Part shown: piece after piece, positions 14,733 to 20,956 of the stretch
How the letters are laid out: every line of letters starts with the position of its first letter
How positions within the stretch are numbered: position 1 is the stretch's first letter
Program-made: the position numbers and the translations under genes
Source: SIG575 sp045595725
Lineage (GTDB): Bacteria > Bacillota > Clostridia > Oscillospirales > Acutalibacteraceae
Assembly (NCBI GenBank): GCA_045595725.1
Contig: JAZOAY010000151.1
Span: 1-21,372, forward strand
DNA: 21,372 nt
Direction of reading: 5' to 3'
Notes under the pieces: model-generated
What the model was told of the DNA's origin: nothing
Seen by the model: the letters and a program-made list of their open reading frames with translations, nothing else
Database searches by the model: none

Positions 14733-15953
14733 TCATGCAAATAATTTTGCAAAGAAAGCGAACACGCTTCCCTCTTTATATAGGTTATGGGTACTTGATG
14801 CCACTTTATGATTTTCCACAAGAACAGTATCAAATTCTCCGATACCGCCTACTTTTTCTGTTATAAGAACATGATTGTTATCTCTTGTGTCATATCTGAA
14901 ACCGCAACGGAGATTATCGACAACCGAGTTGAATTTATCAGCCTTGAAAGCAACTTCTCTGTGTCCTGCTTCTGAGTACCAATAACAGAAACAGTTGTCA
15001 TAAATCGAGGAAACATCCCCTGTTGTTACGAAAGCATTGGCGAACTGGTCACTGTAACAGAAATTGTAGATGTTATTTCCGCCTTCATCAAGGAAACCGG
15101 CACTATTTTCATAATCTGTGTAGTCTGAATAATAAAGAGGATGAATATTTGTAAGACAGTTTGCAGAAGTCTTAACATGGAACCCTATAAAAACATTACC
15201 TATTCTCATATTAGTAAAAGTATTATCCCATCCCTCTACAATAACGCCTACAGAGTTTGTACCGCCTGTACCGATGATATTAACATCATTGATATCCGCA
15301 TCGGATGAACCGCTGTTTGCACCGTATTTAACATGGATACCTACAACTGTGTGCTTAATTGACACTTGTCTTATTGCAGTTTCACGTCCGCCTGCAATAA
15401 CAACACCGTTTGTCTTTCCGTTTCCATCAAGAATACCGCCTTCAAGGGCATAGTTACTGCCTACTGTATGGGTATCATTTTTCGCATCTTTACCACCGAG
15501 AACGACAAGTGCTTCTCCCTCGAAATCAGACGACGCTCTGATTACAGCATAATTTGAAAGCTGAAGGTCAACACTTTTCACAGGGTCTGCAGGGGTGTAA
15601 ATAGGGTGACTGAGAAGATAAATACCATCAGGAAAATAAATAGTCCTGTTGGGGTTGGCATCAATAAGAGCCTGAAGCATATCCGCAACGTCAGTTTTAC
15701 CGTCGGCCGGAATTGTATCAGTCACAACAACATATCCAAAAACATTACCTCTGTTGTCTTTCACAGAATTCAAAGCAGCCTCTTCAGCTAAGTTCTCTGC
15801 TGTTTCAAATTCAGCTTCCATCATTCTGATTGTTTCTTCTGAGTTTCCTGAAAAAACAGGAGTAATTGATACTTCATTTGTCCTTTTCACAGCAAAAAAT
15901 CCTACGCTGAGTACGATTACCGCTGACAAGACAATCGCAAGAATTTTTTTCAT
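14733..15953 (-). CDS. Membrane-anchored or exported beta-helix (pectate-lyase-3-like) protein
   Basis: A 406-residue protein. MKKILAIVLSAVIVLSVGFF is an export signal, but the following AVKRTNEV lacks a clear signal-peptidase site, so it may stay as an N-terminal membrane anchor. Residues about 45-60 look helical, then TDTIPADGKTDVADMLQALI (about 78-98) opens a Pectate_lyase_3-type right-handed beta-helix with typical rungs (ALEGGILDGNGKTNGVVIAG). Catalytic residues cannot be assigned; it could bind or cleave a polysaccharide. The C-terminus is a short aromatic tail (SVFAFFAKLFA). Its ATG lies 2 nt after the deacetylase stop codon, with GAGAGG inside that gene, so translation is coupled. It is about half the size of the plus-strand beta-helix protein, which has two such units. 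Confidence 0.8.
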   Translation of the reverse strand: MKKILAIVLSAVIVLSVGFFAVKRTNEVSITPVFSGNSEETIRMMEAEFETAENLAEEAALNSVKDNRGNVFGYVVVTDTIPADGKTDVADMLQALIDANPNRTIYFPDGIYLLSHPIYTPADPVKSVDLQLSNYAVIRASSDFEGEALVVLGGKDAKNDTHTVGSNYALEGGILDGNGKTNGVVIAGGRETAIRQVSIKHTVVGIHVKYGANSGSSDADINDVNIIGTGGTNSVGVIVEGWDNTFTNMRIGNVFIGFHVKTSANCLTNIHPLYYSDYTDYENSAGFLDEGGNNIYNFCYSDQFANAFVTTGDVSSIYDNCFCYWYSEAGHREVAFKADKFNSVVDNLRCGFRYDTRDNNHVLITEKVGGIGEFDTVLVENHKVASSTHNLYKEGSVFAFFAKLFA

Positions 15954-15955
15954 AA

Positions 15956-16852
15956 TCAGAAACCTCTCATCTTTTTAAGATCACGATAGTTAATGAGTTT
16001 TATGCCAAGAGATTCAATGTGCTGGCGTGTTTTGGGGTCTTTGAAAAGCTCGTATTCCCATACTCTTCTTTCCCAACAACCTGTTGTTCCTTTGAGGTCA
16101 TCTGTGGGAAGTGAGGGATGAATATATGTTTCTGTAACACCGGGTTCAAAAGTACGATAGAACTCATAAATATATTCTCTGTAATTTTCAAAGCTCTCAC
16201 TCTGAGGGCCGTCCCAATGACTGGGAAGAAGGTAATCGGGCATTGCAACACCGAGGCTCTGACCAAGTTGTGTCATACCACCAATGAACTGTTCAATCAT
16301 TTCCTTTGGTATATGAATTGCAAGCATATCGTTTGTAAACTGAGCATCAGTAAATTTCATGGGAAAGCGGAAAGGAAGTCCATACTGACCTGCAAGTTCA
16401 ATTGTCATCTGCACAATTTCAAATCTTCCTGTTTCTATACCATAGAGTGATCCCATGTGATTATCAACATGTGAGGGGTTTTCAAGACCTAATTTTTTAA
16501 GTCTTTCAATCTGAGCGATAAGTTCACCTCTTACCTCAGCCACATCGCAGTTTTTTTCAAACTCGTCACTTTCATGATAAAAGAAACCATCTTCATCACG
16601 CATAGAATCTGTATTTGATGAATTTACAGGAGCCCATCTGTATTTATCCCATTCGCTGGTAGTTGTCCAGTGCACGCCTATTGCAAGTTCGGGATTAGCT
16701 TTTGCAAACTTGGCTGCCTCAGGTGCCCATGCGCAAGGCGCCATAATTGTAGAAGATGTGATTTTACCTTCTTTGAGAAGTTCCATAACCGCAAGGTTTG
16801 CACCTCTGCACATGCCGAAGTCATCAGCGTTAATAATTAAATATTTGTCCAT
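15956..16852 (-). CDS. YdjC/ChbG-family carbohydrate deacetylase
   Basis: A 298-residue cytosolic protein (no signal peptide) starting MDKYLIINADDFGMCRGANL, the family signature. Likely metal ligands are the Asp of NADDFG (D10/D11), H61 in IGVHW and H128 or H132 in SHVDNHMGS. ChbG-type enzymes remove an acetyl group from N-acetylglucosamine-containing disaccharides, and HpnK acts in hopanoid synthesis, so a deacetylase of an N-acetylated sugar is likely but the substrate is unknown. Length is normal for the family. RBS AAGGAGGA. It is the first gene of the minus-strand operon (deacetylase, beta-helix, metallophosphoesterase) from the consensus promoter at 16891-16919. Confidence 0.87.
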   Translation of the reverse strand: MDKYLIINADDFGMCRGANLAVMELLKEGKITSSTIMAPCAWAPEAAKFAKANPELAIGVHWTTTSEWDKYRWAPVNSSNTDSMRDEDGFFYHESDEFEKNCDVAEVRGELIAQIERLKKLGLENPSHVDNHMGSLYGIETGRFEIVQMTIELAGQYGLPFRFPMKFTDAQFTNDMLAIHIPKEMIEQFIGGMTQLGQSLGVAMPDYLLPSHWDGPQSESFENYREYIYEFYRTFEPGVTETYIHPSLPTDDLKGTTGCWERRVWEYELFKDPKTRQHIESLGIKLINYRDLKKMRGF

Positions 16853-16890
16853 TTTTCATTCCTCCTTATGGAAAATAAATATACAATTTA

Positions 16891-16919
16891 ATTATAATTC
16901 CAAAGAGTGCCGATGTCAA
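16891..16919 (-). promoter_or_regulatory. Perfect consensus sigma-A promoter of the deacetylase operon
   Basis: On the minus strand, TTGACA (16914-16919), a 17-nt spacer and TATAAT (16891-16896). An exact consensus promoter is unusual for an accessory catabolic operon and suggests high, perhaps repressor-controlled, expression. Confidence 0.85.
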
Positions 16920-16976
16920 TAAAATCTGCACAATGACATAAAAAGTTAAAATTTCCACTTCCTGTCCTTTAAACAG

Positions 16977-17005
16977 TTGAAAAACAAAACACGATGTGGT
17001 ATAAT
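16977..17005 (+). promoter_or_regulatory. Extended -10 promoter of the dehydrogenase gene
   Basis: TTGAAA (16977-16982), a 17-nt spacer ending TGG, and TATAAT (17000-17005). It is divergent from the deacetylase promoter, 58 bp away. Confidence 0.82.
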
Positions 17006-17020
17006 TGTTATATAACAATT
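17003..17020. promoter_or_regulatory. 18-bp perfect palindrome, candidate operator
   Basis: AATTGTTATATAACAATT is a perfect palindrome that overlaps the -10 box and the expected start point of the dehydrogenase promoter, where a dimeric repressor would block initiation. No regulator gene for it is visible in the window. Confidence 0.65.
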
Positions 17021-17043
17021 TTATGTTTTGGGGGTAAATAACC

Positions 17044-17889
17044 ATGGCAAAATGGATTGACGGCAAAACAGTAATTCTCACAGGTGCATCAAGCGGTATA
17101 GGTAAAATGCTTGCAGAAAGACTTATGAAAGAACACGGTTGTAAGGTTATCGGTGTCGCACGAAGTGAAGCAAAGATGATTAAATTCAACGAAGAACTTG
17201 GCGAATATTCAAAACTTTTCACATATAAGCTCTTTGATGTTTCAAGTTATGATAACTGGCAGAATTTCCACGATTGGCTTGTTGAAGAAAAAATTCAGCC
17301 CGATGTTCTTATCAACAACGCAGGTGTTCTCCCCCGTTTTGACAGATTGATGAACTATTCAAAAGAAGAAATTGATGAATCAATCAACATCGACTTTTAC
17401 TCCGCAGCATATTCATCGAAAATCATGCTTCCCCTTCTTCTCAAAAGCAAAACTCCTGCAATTGTTAATGTTGCATCTTCTGCAGCACTTATGGCTTTGG
17501 GTGGCACTTCAATGTATTCAGCAAGTAAAGCAGCCGTTAAAGGTCTTACAGAAGCAATGAGAGAAGAACTCCGTGGCGAAGCTTATATCGGCCTTGTTTG
17601 TCCCGGATTTACAAAAACAGATATTTTCAGAAATCAGGGTGCAACTGACGGAATGGACCTTATCAACATGGTTTCAACCCCCTGTCATGTGGCAGTTAAC
17701 AGAATTCTCAAAGGAATTCTCCGCAAGAAGTCTTACATAGTTGTTGGCTTTGACGGAAAAGCAATGGGTTATTTTAACCGACTTCTCCCCGTTCAGGGTT
17801 CAAGACTTTTCAGTTCTGTAATCAAAGCATTCAAAATTGACCTTTTCGCATCAACATTCGGTTACGAAAAGAAAGGTGCAAAAAAATAA
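17044..17889 (+). CDS. Short-chain dehydrogenase/reductase (SDR family)
   Basis: A 281-residue cytosolic NAD(P)-dependent oxidoreductase. The classical SDR motifs are the cofactor loop TGASSGIG (13-20), NNAG (91-94), the active-site Ser in VASSAA (about 145-146) and YSASK (Y158, K162). The strand-2 end reads VIGVARSEAK, with Arg after Ala, which hints at NADP preference. The C-terminal 50 residues (FNRLLPVQGSRLFSSVIKAF) are hydrophobic and basic and may touch a membrane or acyl substrate. RBS GGGGG precedes the ATG at 17044. It is a single-gene unit driven from 16977-17005 and possibly repressed through the palindrome. Substrate unknown; sugars, sterols and acyl chains are all possible. Confidence 0.92.
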   Translation: MAKWIDGKTVILTGASSGIGKMLAERLMKEHGCKVIGVARSEAKMIKFNEELGEYSKLFTYKLFDVSSYDNWQNFHDWLVEEKIQPDVLINNAGVLPRFDRLMNYSKEEIDESINIDFYSAAYSSKIMLPLLLKSKTPAIVNVASSAALMALGGTSMYSASKAAVKGLTEAMREELRGEAYIGLVCPGFTKTDIFRNQGATDGMDLINMVSTPCHVAVNRILKGILRKKSYIVVGFDGKAMGYFNRLLPVQGSRLFSSVIKAFKIDLFASTFGYEKKGAKK

Positions 17890-17922
17890 ATCAAAAAAAT
17901 CTGAAAAAATTGAAATTTGCTA

Positions 17923-17951
17923 TTGATTTTTTTGTTTTGTTGTGGTAATAT
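17923..17951 (+). promoter_or_regulatory. Promoter of tRNA-Arg
   Basis: TTGATT (17923-17928), a 17-nt spacer ending TGG, then TAATAT (17946-17951). A small hairpin GCGTT/AACGC (17958-17971) lies in the short leader before the mature tRNA. Confidence 0.7.
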
Positions 17952-17976
17952 ATATGAGCGTTGAAAAACGCTGTTT

Positions 17977-18053
17977 GCGCTGCTAGCTCAGTCGGATAGA
18001 GTGTTTGGCTACGAACCAAAAGGTCAGGAGTTCGAATCTCTTGCAGCGCGCCA
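17977..18053 (+). tRNA. tRNA-Arg, anticodon ACG
   Basis: A 77-nt cloverleaf with encoded CCA: acceptor GCGCTGC/GCAGCGC, D arm GCTC/GAGT, anticodon stem TTTGG/CCAAA with loop CTACGAA (anticodon ACG at 18011-18013, presumably inosine-modified to read CGU, CGC and CGA), and T arm AGGAG/CTCTT with loop TTCGAAT. Its 3' end abuts the integrase-bearing element, so it is the likely attachment site, left intact. Confidence 0.97.
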
Positions 18054-18055
18054 TA

Positions 18056-18091
18056 CCGCAATCCTTGAAATATCAAGGGTTGCGGCTTTTT
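18056..18091 (+). terminator. Terminator of tRNA-Arg
   Basis: A 13-bp stem, CCGCAATCCTTGA with TCAAGGGTTGCGG (one T-G pair), followed by CTTTTTT. Confidence 0.88.
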
Positions 18092-18092
18092 T

Positions 18093-18134
18093 ATGCCCTG
18101 AAATTATTTTTCTTTTAAGAAATAATCACGGCAT
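18093..18134. terminator. Second hairpin between tRNA-Arg and the integrase
   Basis: ATGCC..TGA.ATTATTT pairs with AAATAAT.TCA..GGCAT (one mismatch and one bulge) and is followed on the plus strand by TTTTT. It could back up tRNA termination; on the minus strand it lies in the 3' region of the integrase transcript. Confidence 0.45.
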
Positions 18135-18136
18135 TT

Positions 18137-18156
18137 TTCTAACAAAATTCTAACAA
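18137..18156. repeat. Tandem TTCTAACAA repeats, candidate integrase arm sites
   Basis: TTCTAACAA occurs at 18137-18145 and 18148-18156, start-to-start 11 bp, about one helical turn. It lies between the tRNA 3' end and the integrase stop codon, where arm-type sites for the integrase N-terminal domain are expected. The role is inferred. Confidence 0.45.
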
Positions 18157-18182
18157 CTCAAAACCTTTTGGTAAATTCCTGT

Positions 18183-19373
18183 TTAAACTGCCATATCCCC
18201 AGCAGAATCAGGGAGAAAACTTCTAACATTTACTGAATTCTGAATAGATTCTTGGGCTTTGTTCTTTCTTTTTGTGTCCAGATGACCGTAAATATCTATG
18301 GTAATTTGTATGCCGGAATGACCGAGCCATTCCTTTACATCGTACATCTGAAAGTCATTTGCAAGCAGTAAACTTGCACAGCTGTGTCTTAAATCGTGGA
18401 GACGAATTACAGGCAGATTATTCTCAATCAGATAGTCTTTGAACTTTTTCGACACCAAATCAGGATCATACAGATGACCGTCAGGCCATTTGAAAATATA
18501 ATCGTTCTCAATGTAATCACCTTTACAGATTGCCCTTTCCCTTTCTTCCTGCTCCTTAAGAAGCTGAAAAACCATCTTCATTTCTTCGGACAATGGATAC
18601 ACACGGTAACTTGAATCTGTTTTGGTTGAGTCTTTTTTCTCCACCTTATTGCCGTAAGTAACAACTGTGTGTTTGATAGTAAGCTTGTTATTTTTGAAAT
18701 CCACCGCGTCCCATTTCAGACCTAACGCCTCACTTCTTCTTAAGCCGAAATGAAGAATCACAAAAATCAGAAGAAAAAGTCTTTCGTCTTTTATGGCTTC
18801 AAAAAGAGTGTTAAGTTCTTCCGCATTGTAAAAATTCATCTCTTTTTTCTGTGCTTTAGGTAATTTTACAAATTCGCAGGGGTCATCAAAAATAAATTTT
18901 CTTTTTTTCGCTTCTTTGAAAACAAGCCTGAAAATATTCAGATGAGATTTGAGTGTTTTCGGCGAAAGTCCTGCACCCGTTCTCAGGTTGCCTTTTTTGC
19001 TCTTTTCATCAATATATTTCTGAAGATCCTGATATGTAACATCAGCGAGTCTGATTTTCTTCTTTTCAAAATAAGGTATAATCTGTGCTTCCGCAAGATT
19101 CTCATAACCTCTGTATGTTATTATATCAATCTCTTTCTTCTTATCTTCAAGCCATATTTTTATGAATTCAGCAAATGTGATGTTAGTCGGAATAAGACCT
19201 TTCTTCAGGTCATATTCCCTTTCAATCTCCTTTCTCATTTCTTCGGCTCGTCTTTGGTTACCGTAACGACTGAGCCCTGTGGGAATCCATTTCTGTTTTC
19301 TTTTGTTGTTTTCATCTTTCAGATCAACAACAATATATAATTTATTGCCTTTCGGCTGTACAGTAGCGCTCAT
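18183..19373 (-). CDS. int: Tn916-type tyrosine integrase
   Basis: A 396-residue site-specific recombinase that integrates and excises an element through a 3'-phosphotyrosine intermediate. An arm-binding N-terminal domain (about 1-60, with basic KRKQKWIPTGLSRYGNQRRA) is followed by a SAM-like core-binding domain (65-170) and a catalytic domain with the complete set: R212 (GLRRSEALGL), K251, H326 and R329 (HDLRHS), H352 (LGHS) and Y362 (DIYGHL). I chose the ATG at 19371-19373 with AAGGAG 8 nt upstream; a GTG three codons earlier is less likely. It ends about 130 bp from tRNA-Arg, the usual layout of an element inserted in a tRNA 3' end, and an excisionase-like gene precedes it. It appears intact. 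Confidence 0.94.
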   Translation of the reverse strand: MSATVQPKGNKLYIVVDLKDENNKRKQKWIPTGLSRYGNQRRAEEMRKEIEREYDLKKGLIPTNITFAEFIKIWLEDKKKEIDIITYRGYENLAEAQIIPYFEKKKIRLADVTYQDLQKYIDEKSKKGNLRTGAGLSPKTLKSHLNIFRLVFKEAKKRKFIFDDPCEFVKLPKAQKKEMNFYNAEELNTLFEAIKDERLFLLIFVILHFGLRRSEALGLKWDAVDFKNNKLTIKHTVVTYGNKVEKKDSTKTDSSYRVYPLSEEMKMVFQLLKEQEERERAICKGDYIENDYIFKWPDGHLYDPDLVSKKFKDYLIENNLPVIRLHDLRHSCASLLLANDFQMYDVKEWLGHSGIQITIDIYGHLDTKRKNKAQESIQNSVNVRSFLPDSAGDMAV

Positions 19374-19475
19374 ATAAATCACTCCTTTTGAGCGTTTATA
19401 TCACACCGCTGTCCGTCGCCTTAAGAATAACGTACTTCGGTGTGTTTGTAAAGTAGTTTTTTGAAATTTTTCCGG

Positions 19476-19505
19476 TGCCGGACAGTTCTTCCGAACTGCC
19501 CGGCA
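19476..19505 (-). ncRNA. Stable hairpin with GNRA loop in the xis-int intercistronic region
   Basis: The arms 19476-19488 and 19493-19505 pair over 13 bp around a 4-nt loop. In minus-strand RNA the loop is GGAA (GNRA class) and the only non-Watson-Crick position is a G-U pair. In plus-strand RNA the same position is an A-C mismatch but a run of T follows (19506-19511), so it could terminate antisense transcripts. A separate inverted repeat, CACACCG/CGGTGTG (19402-19408, 19438-19444), lies nearby. Confidence 0.5.
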
Positions 19506-19513
19506 TTTTTTGA

Positions 19514-19684
19514 TTATTTCGTTTTGAGACAATCAAAAATCATGCTTTTGGGGACAAACAGCTTTCTGCGCACTTTAATTGCAAAAAGCTGTTTTTCTTC
19601 GATGAGTTTGTAAACAGTTCTGTCACAAACCCTGAGATATTCTGCCGTTTCTTTGACGGTCAATAATTCTTTATCTTCAAACAT
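19514..19684 (-). CDS. Excisionase-family small DNA-binding protein
   Basis: A 56-residue protein, MFEDKELLTVKETAEYLRVC continuing DRTVYKLIEEKQLF and ending SMIFDCLKTK. It is a winged MerR/AlpA-type helix-turn-helix of the excisionase family (LLTVKETAEYLRVCDRTVYK is the HTH; AIKVRRKLFVPKS is the wing). Such proteins bend DNA at attachment sites and steer integrase toward excision, and sometimes act as regulators. The ATG at 19682-19684 has AGGAGG 7 nt upstream. It lies 140 nt before int on the same strand, as expected for an xis-int module. Confidence 0.88.
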   Translation of the reverse strand: MFEDKELLTVKETAEYLRVCDRTVYKLIEEKQLFAIKVRRKLFVPKSMIFDCLKTK

Positions 19685-19758
19685 CGATTTATCCTCCTAT
19701 AGTTATTTTTCGAGGCATTTTATTTCAATGTTTATTTTCATCCTAATAATTATCAGTA

Positions 19759-19786
19759 AGCGGATGTTCTGACCAACATTCCCGCT
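19759..19786. repeat. Inverted repeat downstream of the second recombinase
   Basis: AGCGG.ATGTT pairs with AACAT..CCGCT (two extra bases on one side) around a 6-nt loop. It lies 14 bp past the recombinase stop and upstream of the excisionase gene. No T-run follows, so it is a weak terminator candidate or a protein site. A near-palindrome CTAATAATTATCAG lies beside it at 19743-19756. Confidence 0.4.
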
Positions 19787-19799
19787 ATACCTCTGTATT

Positions 19800-20777
19800 T
19801 TAATCGGCTTTATCTACCGCTAAAATATAGTTCTTTACTGTCACACCCAATCTCCAGTGTGACAAATGAAATACACTACAAGCTAATAACGCAAGTCTGT
19901 TGTATGCAAGTGGTAAACCTTTTTTCTTAGCAAGTGCTATATTTTTTCCTTTTATTTCATAATCATCGTCTTTAATAAGTTCTTCCTTGAATTCTTTAGG
20001 CATATTTGTATCAGCATCAATATTATATTTATTCCATCTTCTTCTGATTTCCTCTTCAAGTTGTTCAGCGTAGCCTTCCTCGTTTTTAATTCTTTCAAGA
20101 TAGTAATTATATGTTCTCATAGCGTTTTCGTGTCTAAATGAGTGATAAGACATATGGCTGCTGATTTCTTTTTCTTCAAATATTTTCTCATCAGGTTTCT
20201 TATCTTTAAAATATGATTCTATAAATTCCACATCTTCAGGCAGAATTCTCTGCATTGTAAATTTTCCGCCCTTTCCCCTTCTCACCACTACACAGGGGTA
20301 TCCGTCTTCATCTTTGCAGAAATCGGCTCCTGTGAGCCTTGTCATCTCTGCACGACGAATACCAACCCTTTTCTGGAATTCAACGGATTTTGCAAATTTG
20401 GGGTTGTCGGGATTATTGTCAGGGCGTTCAATTCTGTTGTTACCCTTTCTGCCCTTTGTGCAATCTGCAGCGTATCTTATTGGCTTTTTGAAGTTGCACA
20501 TTGGTATATTGTAGAAGTTGCACACTGCTGCCAGATAGGTGTGAATAGTATAGGGCGAATAGCCCTCTTTCACCAGGTGGTCAACATACTCCTGAATGTG
20601 ATCGACACATTCAAAGGAGTATTTGCACCCATGGTGTTTATGGCAGTATTCCACAAAGCTGTTCACACCTACGTTATAGGTTTTCTTTGTTTCATCATTT
20701 TTATGTTCCTCTCTTATTTTTCCTTTCATTTCATCTTTCATCGCACGCTTGTGCGATACTTTCTTTTTTGGTGACAT
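19800..20777 (-). CDS. Unusual tyrosine recombinase with a large insertion in the catalytic domain
   Basis: A 325-residue protein with a basic N-terminus, a SAM-like core-binding domain (about 25-110, SYGSY-type helices ending YLAAVCNFYNIPMCNFKKPI) and a phage-integrase catalytic domain. The residues are R141 (VGIRRAEMTRL), K169 (RRGKGGK), H212 and R215 (YHSFRHENA), H307-W308 (HLSHWRLGVT) and Y317 (KNYILA). All are present, so it is probably active. About 90 residues separate R215 from H307, where typical integrases have 20-25; this insertion is rich in Glu/Lys/Arg (EEEIRRRWNKY, KEELIKDDDYEIKGKNIALA). I chose the ATG at 20777 with AAAGGA 8-9 nt upstream; the earlier ATGATG reads into TGA. It lacks the arm-binding domain of the neighbouring integrase. 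It sits beside the inverted-repeat region at 20879-21305. Substrate sites unknown. Confidence 0.82.
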   Translation of the reverse strand: MSPKKKVSHKRAMKDEMKGKIREEHKNDETKKTYNVGVNSFVEYCHKHHGCKYSFECVDHIQEYVDHLVKEGYSPYTIHTYLAAVCNFYNIPMCNFKKPIRYAADCTKGRKGNNRIERPDNNPDNPKFAKSVEFQKRVGIRRAEMTRLTGADFCKDEDGYPCVVVRRGKGGKFTMQRILPEDVEFIESYFKDKKPDEKIFEEKEISSHMSYHSFRHENAMRTYNYYLERIKNEEGYAEQLEEEIRRRWNKYNIDADTNMPKEFKEELIKDDDYEIKGKNIALAKKKGLPLAYNRLALLACSVFHLSHWRLGVTVKNYILAVDKAD

Positions 20778-20848
20778 CACATCATTCCTTTCGTATAAAA
20801 TTTTTACTCGTTAAACTGCCCAAAGGTATCTACTTTCAGATGGGAAAC

Positions 20849-20956
20849 TCATTTCCGCATCGACGATAATAGGCGCCCAACATAGCCGGTGCTTCTATGT
20901 TCCTGCAAAGTTTTCTGAACAAAAACCACTTCCTTTTTTCTAAAATTACTGCTCAT
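20849..20956 (-). CDS. Possible 35-aa basic peptide upstream of the second recombinase
   Basis: An ATG-to-TGA frame encoding MSSNFRKKEVVFVQKTLQEH followed by RSTGYVGRLLSSMRK. It is strongly basic, with no recognisable domain. No good ribosome binding site precedes the ATG (sequence TAACCGTC), and the frame overlaps the inverted repeat at 20879-20901. It may be chance or a relic. Confidence 0.25.
   Translation of the reverse strand: MSSNFRKKEVVFVQKTLQEHRSTGYVGRLLSSMRK

Noticed and set aside
19800..20777. Second recombinase as a pseudogene
   Set aside because: The frame is uninterrupted, has a good start, and keeps the R, K, HxxR, HW and Y residues; the extra length is an insertion rather than a frameshift.
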